A stretch of 64,000 nucleotides of DNA from JAYZBC01 sp036339375 (GTDB lineage Bacteria; Pseudomonadota; Alphaproteobacteria; MPNO01; UBA2964): the NCBI GenBank assembly GCA_036339375.1, contig JAYZBC010000025.1:1-64000 (forward strand). Reading direction: 5' to 3'. Within the stretch, counting starts at the first letter, position 1. Every line of letters starts with the position of its first letter. A model generated the notes under the pieces. That model saw only the letters and a list, made by a program, of their open reading frames with translations. It was not told where the DNA came from and made no database searches. Shown here in pieces: positions 25,703-34,568 of this stretch. The position numbers and the translations under genes are program-made.

Positions 25703-26551
25703 CTATGCCACATTGGAAACTAAACCGACTGGCGGGTTTCCGACTATTCGATATTTGTTTTTTAATACCAACACTGCCACTTCTATCTGTCCACCCTGTT
25801 TTGCTTTTATCGCAGCTTTTTCTCCGCGATCAAGTGCGATATTTATGCTTGCTTCATCCAGCAATCCAACATCCACCGTCACCTTCCGAAAACGCAAATC
25901 ACTATCCGGATCTAAGTCAGAGGCAATTTTCCGATTGATTGCAGAATGTTGAACGTTTACCTCGTTTGCAATTAACGTGGCGGCTACATCGGCACCAGCT
26001 CCGTTTTTTGCCAAAACGGTTACAGAGTCGGCGATCCCGAGGGAATGACTTCGACCTTTCCAACCACTCGTCGCTATCCCCCGGATTGAGTTTGCATATT
26101 CAATTGTGCAACGAGCATCTATATTAGGGAGGTGAAAATCAGCTACTAATCCGATAATGAGCTTTTCACCGGGTGTCAAAAAAAATGCTGTATCACCCCC
26201 ATTGTTTACATATGCTTTGTCCAAATTCGTCCCAACTAGCATCATCTCAAGAATTTCATCTGCAACTGCGCCAGCTACTGCAGCCATAGGTGTTAAAAAA
26301 AATTTGGGGGAATAAAACTCACATTCTTTCACCATACGTTTGGCCACTGGCCCAGTCAGTTCATTTTCCTTGGTTAAGGGTTTCCTTAGTTGATGGAGTT
26401 CCTCAACCAATTTAGGTAAAATGCTTGGAAAGGATTTTTGAGCTCGACAATAAGCTGCTTCCACTTCACCTGGTAAACCGAATGCTTCTATTATGAGGTC
26501 AATGGGACCATGGTTTAAGTGTAAGCGTCGCCCATCAGGAAGCAAACGCAT
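25703..26551 (-). CDS. UPF0280 family protein (ApbE-related fold)
   Basis: A protein of about 282 residues with the UPF0280 signature RLLPDGRRLHLNHGPIDLIIEAFG at the start, VAGAVADEILEMML in the middle and SDPDLRF-like and DEASINIALDRGEKAA segments at the end. The family is distantly related to FAD:protein FMN transferase (ApbE) and has no established reaction to my knowledge. A TTG at 26563 is an alternative start; I prefer the ATG at 26551. It is placed between the 6-hydroxynicotinate reductase homologue (stop at 26570) and the two DUF1185 genes. A role in flavin or other cofactor modification of the reductase is possible but is inference. Confidence 0.85.
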   Translation of the reverse strand: MRLLPDGRRLHLNHGPIDLIIEAFGLPGEVEAAYCRAQKSFPSILPKLVEELHQLRKPLTKENELTGPVAKRMVKECEFYSPKFFLTPMAAVAGAVADEILEMMLVGTNLDKAYVNNGGDTAFFLTPGEKLIIGLVADFHLPNIDARCTIEYANSIRGIATSGWKGRSHSLGIADSVTVLAKNGAGADVAATLIANEVNVQHSAINRKIASDLDPDSDLRFRKVTVDVGLLDEASINIALDRGEKAAIKAKQGGQIEVAVLVLKNKYRIVGNPPVGLVSNVA

Positions 26552-26569
26552 TTTCGGTTCCAATGCTAC

Positions 26570-28060
26570 TCAGCTTTCTTTATTCGATTTTGGGTCTGCC
26601 CCATTGATTGGCCAGGGATGACTTTCCTGCCAAGGCACTGAACGCACTTTTTCTTTTTCTATCACATCTAAAAGAGGCCTCACGCGGTCATCATACCCCC
26701 CGAGTTGAATATATTCTTCACGGCTTAAACTAAATTCGATTGGCGCAACCAAAGCAGGTGTTGGGACATATCCAAATGAATTATCCGGCATTTCATTAAC
26801 ATCCACTAAAAGAGTAATACCTCCTCCTGGCCAAATATAAACTGGAGCGCCACCACAAGTAACCCTGGTTAGCGCCTTTCGAACTGACCGAGTTAGACGG
26901 ACGGGGTTCACCGTAACACCTGCGCGAAGACTACCTCCTGCGCCTGCCATAAACATTACAGAACACAAAGCGGGTTCGCAATTTTCACCAATACGATCTA
27001 CAACAATTTTAACTGCTTCAGGCATTTCCTGTTCTATAGGTTTAAGCCCATTATCTAAAACGTAATATGCGAAATCTTGTCCAGTAGTGGAGACCATCAG
27101 CAATTTCAAACCAGGCCATGCGTATTTGTCATCAATTTTCTCAATTATTTCCAGAGGATTGGAAATGTTTGTACCTCCCCAGCCTGCACCGTGATCGGCG
27201 ACTTGAAAATACCGACCCGGTGTAGAACGCCTACCACGCACACGAATCCCCGTGGCCGGGAAATCAAGAAATTTACCAGCTTGATGTTCACTTAAGACCG
27301 CCGTGATATGGTCATCAACAACAATGACTTCGTCAACGTGTTGGTGCCATTGGGGTGCAAAGATACCTACTGTAGCCGAACCACAACCAACACGCATTCG
27401 TTCTTCCTGAATTTCATTGATTATTGGCGGCTTGCCGGCTTGTACAACAATTTTAGCTCCTCCATCTATAGTCATTTCTACAGGCTCTTTATTGCAGAGC
27501 CTAAGCATAGAATTACACGTAATATTACCTTCCTTTTTACTACCACCTGTCAGATGACGAACACCTCCAATGGCGAGCATTTGGGATCCATATTCGGCAG
27601 TAGTGACATGGCCTATTTGTTCACCCTGAACCCGAATAGCTGCGGGTTCAGGGCCAATATAGGCATCTGTATCTATTTTAACCTTTACACCGCAATAACT
27701 GAAGACGCCTTCGCTAACCACGGTAACTGTATCGACCCCCTCGTGTTTGGTAGAAACTATAAAAGGCGCAGGTTTATAGTCGGGGTATGTGGTAGTTGAC
27801 CCGATGCCAGTAAGGAAGGTTGGTGCCTGACTGATAATTGTCCCATCCCAATCTTCATCAGTTTTGGTAAATTTGACTAAATTACCAGATTCGTTTTTTA
27901 TTTTTTGAACAACTATAATCGGGTCTATTCTGACAAGTTTTCCGTCAAAATTTCCATAACGGTCGCAAGCCCCTGTTTTGCCTTCACGAATTCGACACAA
28001 TACTGGACAAGCGTCACAGCGGATTAAACCTTCATTTTTTTTGTTTAAATCTTCCGCCAA
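26570..28060 (-). CDS. hnr: 6-hydroxynicotinate reductase homologue
   Basis: A 496-residue protein. The N-terminus carries a cysteine cluster, RCDACPVLCRIREGKTGACD (C-x2-C-x3-C-x9-C), suited to an iron-sulfur cluster. Later blocks GVFSYCGVKVKIDTD, GAGWGGTNISNPLEII and MFMAGAGGSLRAGVTVNPV fit the 6-hydroxynicotinate reductase family, known from Eubacterium barkeri as a ferredoxin-dependent flavin/iron-sulfur enzyme that makes 1,4,5,6-tetrahydro-6-oxonicotinate. First gene of a four-gene minus-strand operon and divergent from korAB, which can produce reduced ferredoxin. With the enamidase homologue at 19210 it gives two consecutive steps of a reductive nicotinate route. A close analogue substrate cannot be excluded. 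Confidence 0.83.
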   Translation of the reverse strand: MAEDLNKKNEGLIRCDACPVLCRIREGKTGACDRYGNFDGKLVRIDPIIVVQKIKNESGNLVKFTKTDEDWDGTIISQAPTFLTGIGSTTTYPDYKPAPFIVSTKHEGVDTVTVVSEGVFSYCGVKVKIDTDAYIGPEPAAIRVQGEQIGHVTTAEYGSQMLAIGGVRHLTGGSKKEGNITCNSMLRLCNKEPVEMTIDGGAKIVVQAGKPPIINEIQEERMRVGCGSATVGIFAPQWHQHVDEVIVVDDHITAVLSEHQAGKFLDFPATGIRVRGRRSTPGRYFQVADHGAGWGGTNISNPLEIIEKIDDKYAWPGLKLLMVSTTGQDFAYYVLDNGLKPIEQEMPEAVKIVVDRIGENCEPALCSVMFMAGAGGSLRAGVTVNPVRLTRSVRKALTRVTCGGAPVYIWPGGGITLLVDVNEMPDNSFGYVPTPALVAPIEFSLSREEYIQLGGYDDRVRPLLDVIEKEKVRSVPWQESHPWPINGADPKSNKES

Positions 28061-28245
28061 TTAGCCCTCCACGACGCAACAGCCCAAAAAATCATTGTTT
28101 AACAAAATTTAGTTTATTTTAGTTAAACTAACAGGGCCGTTTCCAGTTGGATATTAGTTTCTGTAACTTAAATGTTGCCTGGAATCAATTTTCCCTATGA
28201 TACTCTTGACAAATTGGAAACAAAGTCGATACTAATTTGCAAAAT

Positions 28246-28263
28246 TTGTTAGTATACAAACAA
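28246..28263. promoter_or_regulatory. Candidate MarR operator upstream of korA
   Basis: TTGTTAGTATACAAACAA is an inverted repeat centred on GTATAC with one mismatched pair. It lies about 75 bases before the korA ATG, in the 276-base divergent region between the reductase operon and korAB. Its core GTTAGTATACAAA (28248-28260) recurs exactly in front of the MarR gene at 33152-33164, so the MarR protein is the likely binder. Confidence 0.6.
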
Positions 28264-28336
28264 GTTATCTTTTGGCTAGTGAACCCGATTCAGGAATTCA
28301 CTGAAAAAAGAAAAAGGACCACCAAGCTAACATAAG

Positions 28337-30202
28337 ATGGCAACAAAATTAAACGATGCTGAGGAAAATAACCGCAAGGTCCTAGATTCTGTCGTAATTA
28401 GATTCGCTGGTGACTCGGGTGACGGAATGCAACTAGCGGGAACACAATTTACCCAATCTACAGCTTTAATGGGAAATGATTTATCTACATTTCCCGATTT
28501 TCCTGCTGAAATTAGGGCTCCTGTTGGTACCACCTACGGTGTTTCTGCTTTTCAAATCAATTTTGCATCCCATGATATAAAAACCCCTGGTGACTCTCCT
28601 GACGTGTTAGTCGCCATGAACCCGGCTGCGTTAAAAGTCCACCTACGTGATCTTTTGCCAGGTGGGACTATTATCATCAACCTTGGCGCGTTTACTAAAC
28701 GTAATTTCGAAAAGGCAGGGTATGACAACAACCCTTTAGAGGATGGTACAGTAGACGACTACAGGGCAATTAAAATTGATATTTCAAAATTAACCCTTGC
28801 AGCTCTCGAAGGAGTAGATGTCACTCAGAAGGAAGCCTTGCGAGCAAAAAACCTCTGGACCCTGGGCTTAATGTGTTGGATGTACGGTAGAGACCGTCAG
28901 CCAACCATTGATTGGTTAACACAACGCTTTGCGAAACTTCCAAAAATTGCAGAAGCAAATATTGCCGCACTCAACGCGGGGCATGCCTTCGGAGAAACTG
29001 CAGAACTGCCAAGCGAAATTAGCACATATATTGTACCCAAAGCTAAAGTAGAGCCCGGCATTTATCGTGCTGTTACTGGTATTGAAACAACGAGCTGGGG
29101 GCTTTTAGTAGGATCACAAAAAGCTGGTTTAAAGATTTTTTTTGCGTCCTATCCAATTACTCCAGCTTCACCACTTTTGCATTCTTTAAGCAACCTTCGA
29201 CCCTATGGTGTGGTGACATTTCAGGCAGAAGATGAAATCTCAGCAGCGTGTTCCGCATTGGGAGCATCTTTTTCTGGTTCGCTTGGAGTTACTTCCAGTT
29301 CGGGACCGGGTGTAGCCTTAAAGTCCGAAACTTTAGGACTTGCCATAGTAACAGAGCTTCCACTAATTGTCGTTAATTTTCAACGGGCTGGTCCTTCAAC
29401 GGGGATGCCAACCAAAACAGAACAATCTGATTTATACCAAGCTGTTTTTGGTCGAAATGCTGATACCCCCATGCCAGTAATTTCTGCTTCTACACCCTCT
29501 GATTGTTATGAATGTGCAATCGAGGCAGTGCGAATAGCTACAAAATATATGACACCGGTTATGCTGCTCAACGAAGGATATCTTGCCAACGCTGCCGAAC
29601 CAATGAAATTGCCTGATGTAGAAAATGTAAAACCTTTTCCAGTCAATTTTCATAACCAAACAGAAGGGTTTCATCCATATCTCCGCAACAAAGATACACT
29701 TGGGAGACCATGGGCAATCCCCGGAACTCCAGGCCTCGAGCATAGAATAGGTGGAATAGAAAAAGACTATGACAGCGGCAATATTTCCTACGATCCAGAG
29801 AATCATCACAGAATGACAAAAGTTCGTGCAGAAAAAATAATTGGAATAGCAAAAGATATCCCAGAACAAAAAGTGACCTCTGGAAATTCTTCTGGAAAAT
29901 TGGCCGTAGTAGGTTGGGGTTCTACATTTGGAGCAATAGAACAAGCAACAAAGCTTTGCCAAGATGATGGACTCGATGTCGCACATATTCACTTACGCTA
30001 CATTTGGCCGCTGCCACAAAATCTTGGAAACCTTTTAAAGGGTTTCGAAAAAATTATTGTCCCCGAAATGAACAATGGACAGCTTGTCACCTTACTAAGA
30101 GCAGAATATTTAGTGCCTGCTGAATCCTTTTCACAGATTAGCGGTCAGCCTTTCAAAGTATCTGATTTAGAACAAGAAATCCGAACCCAAATTCAGGACT
30201 AA
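28337..30202 (+). CDS. korA: 2-oxoacid:ferredoxin oxidoreductase, fused gamma-alpha subunit (KorA)
   Basis: A 621-residue protein with the gamma domain first (residues about 20-190; GDSGDGMQLAGTQF, PGGTIIINLGAF) and the alpha domain after it (from about 245; WGLLVGSQKAGLKIFFASYPITPASPLL, EDEISAACSALGASFSG). This gamma-alpha fusion is the form found in KorA of many aerobic bacteria, which oxidises 2-oxoglutarate to succinyl-CoA, CO2 and reduced ferredoxin. No ferredoxin domain is fused, so a separate ferredoxin must accept the electrons. korB begins 3 bases after the stop. The upstream operator links it to the MarR gene. Another 2-oxoacid is possible. Confidence 0.92.
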   Translation: MATKLNDAEENNRKVLDSVVIRFAGDSGDGMQLAGTQFTQSTALMGNDLSTFPDFPAEIRAPVGTTYGVSAFQINFASHDIKTPGDSPDVLVAMNPAALKVHLRDLLPGGTIIINLGAFTKRNFEKAGYDNNPLEDGTVDDYRAIKIDISKLTLAALEGVDVTQKEALRAKNLWTLGLMCWMYGRDRQPTIDWLTQRFAKLPKIAEANIAALNAGHAFGETAELPSEISTYIVPKAKVEPGIYRAVTGIETTSWGLLVGSQKAGLKIFFASYPITPASPLLHSLSNLRPYGVVTFQAEDEISAACSALGASFSGSLGVTSSSGPGVALKSETLGLAIVTELPLIVVNFQRAGPSTGMPTKTEQSDLYQAVFGRNADTPMPVISASTPSDCYECAIEAVRIATKYMTPVMLLNEGYLANAAEPMKLPDVENVKPFPVNFHNQTEGFHPYLRNKDTLGRPWAIPGTPGLEHRIGGIEKDYDSGNISYDPENHHRMTKVRAEKIIGIAKDIPEQKVTSGNSSGKLAVVGWGSTFGAIEQATKLCQDDGLDVAHIHLRYIWPLPQNLGNLLKGFEKIIVPEMNNGQLVTLLRAEYLVPAESFSQISGQPFKVSDLEQEIRTQIQD

Positions 30203-30205
30203 CCC

Positions 30206-31231
30206 ATGAACATTCAGCCTTCACCTGAAAAATTGAAACCAAATGACTACGCATCCGATCAGGAAATACGCTGGTGTCCGGGTTGTGGCGACTACGCTAT
30301 TGTAAAGTCCGTCCAACGAGCATTATCTGAACTTGGTGCAAACCCTGCTGAAACCGTTTTTGTGTCAGGAATCGGTTGTGCGGCAAGATTTCCCTACTAT
30401 ATGGCAACGTATGGTTTTCATACCATTCATGGGAGAAGCCCTGCCGTTGCAACTGGAGTTAAACTAGCGAACCCAGACCTCGATGTTTGGGTCATTGGTG
30501 GTGACGGTGACATGCTGAGCATCGGTGGCAACCACACACTTCATATCTTAAGGCGCAATATCGACGTTCAAGTCTTACTTTTTAACAATGAAATTTATGG
30601 CTTAACTAAGGGACAGTTTTCACCAACCTCGAAAATCGGAACCCGTTCACCCTCCACACCTGCGGGCTCTGTTGATTCCCCGATTTCTGCTTGTTCATTT
30701 GCTTTGGGATGCAATGCGCGTTTTATTGCCAGATCTGTAGATACAAATCAAAAACTCTTGCCTGGCCTCTTGAGGCAAGCAAAAGAGCACAAGGGGGCAT
30801 CATTCGTCGAAATCATCCAGAATTGTATCGTATATAATGACGGTGTTTTCTCTTCTTTTACAGATAAGGCTAACATTCTTGATGGACAAATTGTGTGTGA
30901 CCATGGAGAACCTTTGCTTTTTGGTAAGGAAAAGGAAAAGGGTCTCAGAATGAAACCAGGGAAGTTGGAATTGGAGGTTGTTTCTATAGGGAAAGATAAT
31001 ATCAAGGAGAAAGATATACTACACCATGATGAGACAAGCCGTCCACTTGCATCAATGTTATCAGCTCTTCAACCTCCTAACTTTCCAGTAGCAATGGGAA
31101 TTATTTATAGAGATCCGGCACCTTCTTATGAAACTTCTGTTCACGAACAAATTGCAGAAGTAACTAAAGCATCTCCACCAGGTTCATTAAATGAGCTCCT
31201 TCATCAAGGACGCACCTGGACTGTGGTTTGA
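30206..31231 (+). CDS. korB: 2-oxoacid:ferredoxin oxidoreductase, beta subunit (KorB)
   Basis: A 341-residue thiamine diphosphate subunit. It has the N-terminal RWCPGCGDYAIV motif, whose cysteines bind a [4Fe-4S] cluster with others, the ThDP/Mg motif GGDGDMLSIGGNH, and NNEIYGLTKGQFSPTS, all characteristic of the KorB branch. The next conserved cysteine lies near GIGCAARFPYY. It pairs with KorA just upstream and is followed after 111 bases by a ferredoxin-NADP reductase. The complex acts in the cytoplasm, as a source (or sink) of low-potential electrons. Confidence 0.93.
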   Translation: MNIQPSPEKLKPNDYASDQEIRWCPGCGDYAIVKSVQRALSELGANPAETVFVSGIGCAARFPYYMATYGFHTIHGRSPAVATGVKLANPDLDVWVIGGDGDMLSIGGNHTLHILRRNIDVQVLLFNNEIYGLTKGQFSPTSKIGTRSPSTPAGSVDSPISACSFALGCNARFIARSVDTNQKLLPGLLRQAKEHKGASFVEIIQNCIVYNDGVFSSFTDKANILDGQIVCDHGEPLLFGKEKEKGLRMKPGKLELEVVSIGKDNIKEKDILHHDETSRPLASMLSALQPPNFPVAMGIIYRDPAPSYETSVHEQIAEVTKASPPGSLNELLHQGRTWTVV

Positions 31232-31342
31232 AAAGGAATATTTAAAATACAACACTCTAAAAAATTTATATTAGTGGGATGGTTCCTCTCATTGAATTTT
31301 AGACCACTATTTTAGGTGAAAATTTTTTAACGCTTGATCAAA

Positions 31343-32668
31343 ATGGTAGATACTCAAAGTCGAAGTATTGCGATTGTTGGCTCCGGTCCAGGTGGGATGT
31401 ATGTAGCTCAAGCTTTGGTTGAAAAAGCCCCGGGATCAAAAATCGATATCATTGATCGTTTACCTACACCCTTTGGGTTGATAAGAGGAGGTGTAGCACC
31501 TGATCATCAACACACAAAACGCGTCGACAAAAAATACTCATCAACGATATCTCTAAATGAAAAAGTGCGGTTTATCGGCAATGTTTCATTAGATCGAGAT
31601 GTGAGTATACATGAGCTGACAAAAATTTATGATGCGGTGGTCTTAGCCTACGGTGCACCATATGACAAAAAGCTGGGGATTAAAGGAGAAGACAAAAAAA
31701 ATGTATTTGGATCGAATGCATTTGTAGGTTGGTACAATTGTCATCCCGATTTTATAAACCTAAACCCAGATCTTAAAATAAATTCTGCAGTTGTAATCGG
31801 TATAGGTAATGTTGCTATTGATGTCGCTCGTGTTTTATCTCGAACAACAACCGAGATGGCTACGACAGATATAGGCGAATATGCGATGAAAGCCATCGAA
31901 GTTTCTCCTCTGAAGGAGGTATATATGTTTGGTAGGCGCGGTCCTATAGAAGCCGCTTTTACCAACACGGAGCTAAAGGAACTGGGTGCCATGGAAGCAG
32001 CTGCCACAACCGTTGAGTTCGCACAGCTACCAAGCCAAGTTCCTAATAACCTCGATGATAAAGAAAAAAAAGTCAAAGGGCGTATTCTGGAAACACTTAA
32101 AGAGTTATCTGAAGCAAAACTAGGGGAAAAGCGTAGAGCTATTAAAATTAAATTTTTTGCTTCACCAGTAAAAATACTTGGTAACGAACAAGTGGAAGGA
32201 ATTCGAATGGAAAAAACAGAAGTGAAAAACGGGCGATGTATTGGAACCGGAAAAACTTTTGACGTACCCTGCGAAATGGTAATCACCTGCATAGGATCAC
32301 GAGCAGAACCGATTAAAGGTGTCCCCTTTGACACAAAAGCTGGAATTGTGACTCATAAGGATGGCAGAATAGCACCCAGAATTTATGCAGCGGGATGGGT
32401 GAAACGCGGCGCGGTTGGAACTATTGGAACTAACAGACTAGATTCTTATGATGTTGCTGACATAATAATTTCTGACTTTAAAGGAGATAGAAGACCAGGT
32501 CCTGATCTTTTTGATTCACTCATTGATAGTCGAAAATTACGTCAAGTCAGTTTTGAAGATTGGTTGGCTATTAAACAAAGTGAAGAAGAAGCCGCTACAC
32601 CACCTGCACCCCGACGAAAATTTAATACCGTTGAACAAATGATACAAAATTTAAACCAAAAAACTTAA
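31343..32668 (+). CDS. fprA: Ferredoxin-NADP+ reductase, adrenodoxin reductase type (FprA-like)
   Basis: A 441-residue flavoprotein. GSGPGGMYVAQAL is the FAD loop; RLPTPFGLIRGGVAPDH is the diagnostic FprA/adrenodoxin reductase segment; GIGNVAIDVARVL is the NADPH loop; AAFTNTELKEL and AGWVKRGAVGTIGTNR complete the pattern. It exchanges electrons between NADPH and a ferredoxin. Next to korAB and opposite a ferredoxin-dependent reductase operon, it may either top up or drain the reduced ferredoxin pool. A TTG at 31334 is also in frame; I prefer the ATG at 31343. It ends 1 base before the convergent MarR gene. Confidence 0.9.
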   Translation: MVDTQSRSIAIVGSGPGGMYVAQALVEKAPGSKIDIIDRLPTPFGLIRGGVAPDHQHTKRVDKKYSSTISLNEKVRFIGNVSLDRDVSIHELTKIYDAVVLAYGAPYDKKLGIKGEDKKNVFGSNAFVGWYNCHPDFINLNPDLKINSAVVIGIGNVAIDVARVLSRTTTEMATTDIGEYAMKAIEVSPLKEVYMFGRRGPIEAAFTNTELKELGAMEAAATTVEFAQLPSQVPNNLDDKEKKVKGRILETLKELSEAKLGEKRRAIKIKFFASPVKILGNEQVEGIRMEKTEVKNGRCIGTGKTFDVPCEMVITCIGSRAEPIKGVPFDTKAGIVTHKDGRIAPRIYAAGWVKRGAVGTIGTNRLDSYDVADIIISDFKGDRRPGPDLFDSLIDSRKLRQVSFEDWLAIKQSEEEAATPPAPRRKFNTVEQMIQNLNQKT

Positions 32669-32669
32669 T

Positions 32670-33119
32670 TTAATCTTCCGATGTATCTAATTCTGCAACC
32701 TTGGAAAGTAAAAATAAAAAAGTATTTCTTTCTGAAAAACTCAAAGGTGCCAGCGTCTCATTTGTAACGTTTTTTGCAAACTCTACTAATTTTGAAATTG
32801 TTTTTTTGCCCTCATTACTCAAACTGATTATGAGGCGCCGACCATCTTTTGGATCTGGACGACGAACGATCAAACCTCGTAGTCCTAACCTCTTAATAAC
32901 CCCTTGCATTGTGGCAGCATCCATCGCCGTTAACCTTCCAAGATGGTTTTGGGAAACCTCGTCCAGGTCACGAAGCTTTACCAAAGCGGCAAACTGGAGT
33001 GGTGTTAGTTGAGGGTCTCCAATGTTTTCTTGAAAAATTGTTGAATGACGTTGCCGGGCACGACGCAGTAAATGCCCCGCCTGTCTCTCCAGAATATATT
33101 GTTGCTTAAAATTCTTCAA
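32670..33119 (-). CDS. MarR family transcriptional regulator
   Basis: A 149-residue winged-helix protein of typical MarR length. LTPLQFAALVKLRDLDEVSQNHLGRLTAMDAATMQGVIKRLGLRGLI is helix-turn-helix plus recognition helix, and VRRPDPKDGRRLIISLSNEGKK is the wing. The start appears to be TTG at 33119; no in-frame ATG exists before the upstream stop. It is the only transcription factor seen in the window. A sequence shared with the korA promoter lies 33-45 bases before its start, which suggests autoregulation and control of korAB by an aromatic or heterocyclic ligand. Confidence 0.9.
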   Translation of the reverse strand: MKNFKQQYILERQAGHLLRRARQRHSTIFQENIGDPQLTPLQFAALVKLRDLDEVSQNHLGRLTAMDAATMQGVIKRLGLRGLIVRRPDPKDGRRLIISLSNEGKKTISKLVEFAKNVTNETLAPLSFSERNTFLFLLSKVAELDTSED

Positions 33120-33151
33120 AGTCTTGTACCTACATCAGTCCATTATTTTTA

Positions 33152-33164
33152 GTTAGTATACAAA
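33152..33164. promoter_or_regulatory. Candidate MarR operator upstream of the marR gene
   Basis: GTTAGTATACAAA at this position is identical to the core of the inverted repeat at 28248-28260 in front of korA. It sits at promoter distance from the TTG start of the MarR gene on the minus strand. The flanks are less palindromic here (GTTAGTATACAAAT), so affinity may differ. Confidence 0.55.
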
Positions 33165-33304
33165 TTTTTCCCAGAAAAACTAAGACTATCAAGAATTTGT
33201 GGGCCTAATACATTGTTAAAATGACATTTCCCGTTTAGCCATTATTAAATTCATTTTTTTACAGGTTGGTACAGGTTGTTTAAAGATAAATACAGTAATA
33301 CTGA

Positions 33305-34537
33305 TCAGGAAGAGCCAACAATGCCATCATTTTTCAACGAAAGGATTTCTTTTTCTTCTAATTTTAAAACTTTTTTCAAAATTTCTTCTGTGTGTTGACC
33401 GAGGGTCGGAGGGGCTCCCTTGTATTCAAGGTTTTTGCCAACAAATCTTATTGGGTTAGCCACTTGAGGAACTGATCCAGCTAAAGGATGAGATAACTCC
33501 ATTTTCATATCACGGGCTTTGACCTGTGGGTGCTCAAACACTTGCTTTAAATTGTTAATTGGCCCGCAAGGAACGCCTACTTTTTCGAGTTCAACAATCC
33601 ATTCTTTACTATTTCTTTGTTTCATAAATTTTTGAATTATAGGAATTAATATTTTTCGGTTTTTTACGCGGGCGGCATTAGTGGAAAATCTTTCATCTTT
33701 GGCGAGTTCTGCATGCCCAGCGATTTCAACAAACCTTTGAAATTGGCCGTCATTTCCTACCGCTATAATTAAAAATTGGTCCGAGGCTTCAAATGCTTCA
33801 TAGGGAACAATATTAGGGTGTGCATTTCCCATCCGGTTAGGAGCTTCCCCCGTTACCAGGTAGTTCATCGCCTGATTTGCCATTGACGCAGTCGTAACAT
33901 CTAAAAGAGACATATCTATATGACATCCTTTCCCACTACGTTCGCGTTGGGAAAGAGCACTTAAAGCAGCTATATTTGTATAAAGGCCAGTTAGAATATC
34001 TGTTAGCGCTACTCCTATTTTTTGCGGTCCAGACCCAGGTTTACCATCCGGCTCACCAGTTACACTCATAAGGCCACCCATAGCTTGAATCAAAAAGTCA
34101 TAACCTGCCCGGTTACTAAAGGGCCCAGTCTGGCCAAATCCAGTAATTGAACAATATATTAAACTAGGATTAATTTGTTTTAAATCGTCATACCCAAGCC
34201 CATATTGTGATAACCCCCCCTTCTTATAATTTTCAATCAACACATCCGAAACAACGACCAATTGGCGCAAAATCTCCTGACCATCCGATTTCGCAATGTC
34301 TAGAGCCAAAGATTTTTTACCTCGGTTTGCTGATAAAAAATAAGCAGATTCTTTAGTCTGATTACCCTCGGAATCAACAATAAAAGGTGGGCCCCATGCT
34401 CGGGTATCATCTCCTGTCCCCGGCCTTTCAATTTTAATTACTTCTGCCCCTAGATCAGCCAAAGTCTGTGCAGCCCAGGGCCCAGCCAGAATTCGGCTCA
34501 TATCTAACACACGTATGTGTGAAAGAGGGGCAGTCAT
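33305..34537 (-). CDS. CaiB/BaiF class III CoA-transferase, probable succinyl-CoA:glutarate CoA-transferase
   Basis: A 410-residue family III CoA-transferase. RVLDMSRILAGPWAAQTLADLGAEVIKIE is the standard N-terminus, GFGQTGPFSNRAGYDFLIQAMGGLMSVTG holds the catalytic aspartate (Asp147), and CHIDMSLLD follows. Its place 31 bases after glutaryl-CoA dehydrogenase matches the SUGCT gene, which moves CoA from succinyl-CoA to glutarate. The open frame reaches 34600 but MTAPLSH at 34537 fits the family start, although the ribosome site is weak. Specificity for glutarate is inferred from context. Two neighbouring products would fit: KorAB makes succinyl-CoA and GcdH uses glutaryl-CoA. Confidence 0.87.
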   Translation of the reverse strand: MTAPLSHIRVLDMSRILAGPWAAQTLADLGAEVIKIERPGTGDDTRAWGPPFIVDSEGNQTKESAYFLSANRGKKSLALDIAKSDGQEILRQLVVVSDVLIENYKKGGLSQYGLGYDDLKQINPSLIYCSITGFGQTGPFSNRAGYDFLIQAMGGLMSVTGEPDGKPGSGPQKIGVALTDILTGLYTNIAALSALSQRERSGKGCHIDMSLLDVTTASMANQAMNYLVTGEAPNRMGNAHPNIVPYEAFEASDQFLIIAVGNDGQFQRFVEIAGHAELAKDERFSTNAARVKNRKILIPIIQKFMKQRNSKEWIVELEKVGVPCGPINNLKQVFEHPQVKARDMKMELSHPLAGSVPQVANPIRFVGKNLEYKGAPPTLGQHTEEILKKVLKLEEKEILSLKNDGIVGSS

Positions 34538-34568
34538 TTTTTTACGGAATTTTGCACTTGGAAAAGGA

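Noticed and set aside
27308..27799. Plus-strand open frame of 163 codons
   Set aside because: It is antisense to the 6-hydroxynicotinate reductase homologue and shows no domain or ribosome site.
29432..29992. Minus-strand open frame of 186 codons
   Set aside because: It lies wholly inside korA, has a cysteine- and aromatic-rich composition unlike a real protein and no ribosome site; it is a shadow frame.
31741..32334. Minus-strand open frame of 197 codons
   Set aside because: It lies inside the ferredoxin-NADP reductase gene, which has all family motifs; the serine- and isoleucine-rich product has no recognisable domain.
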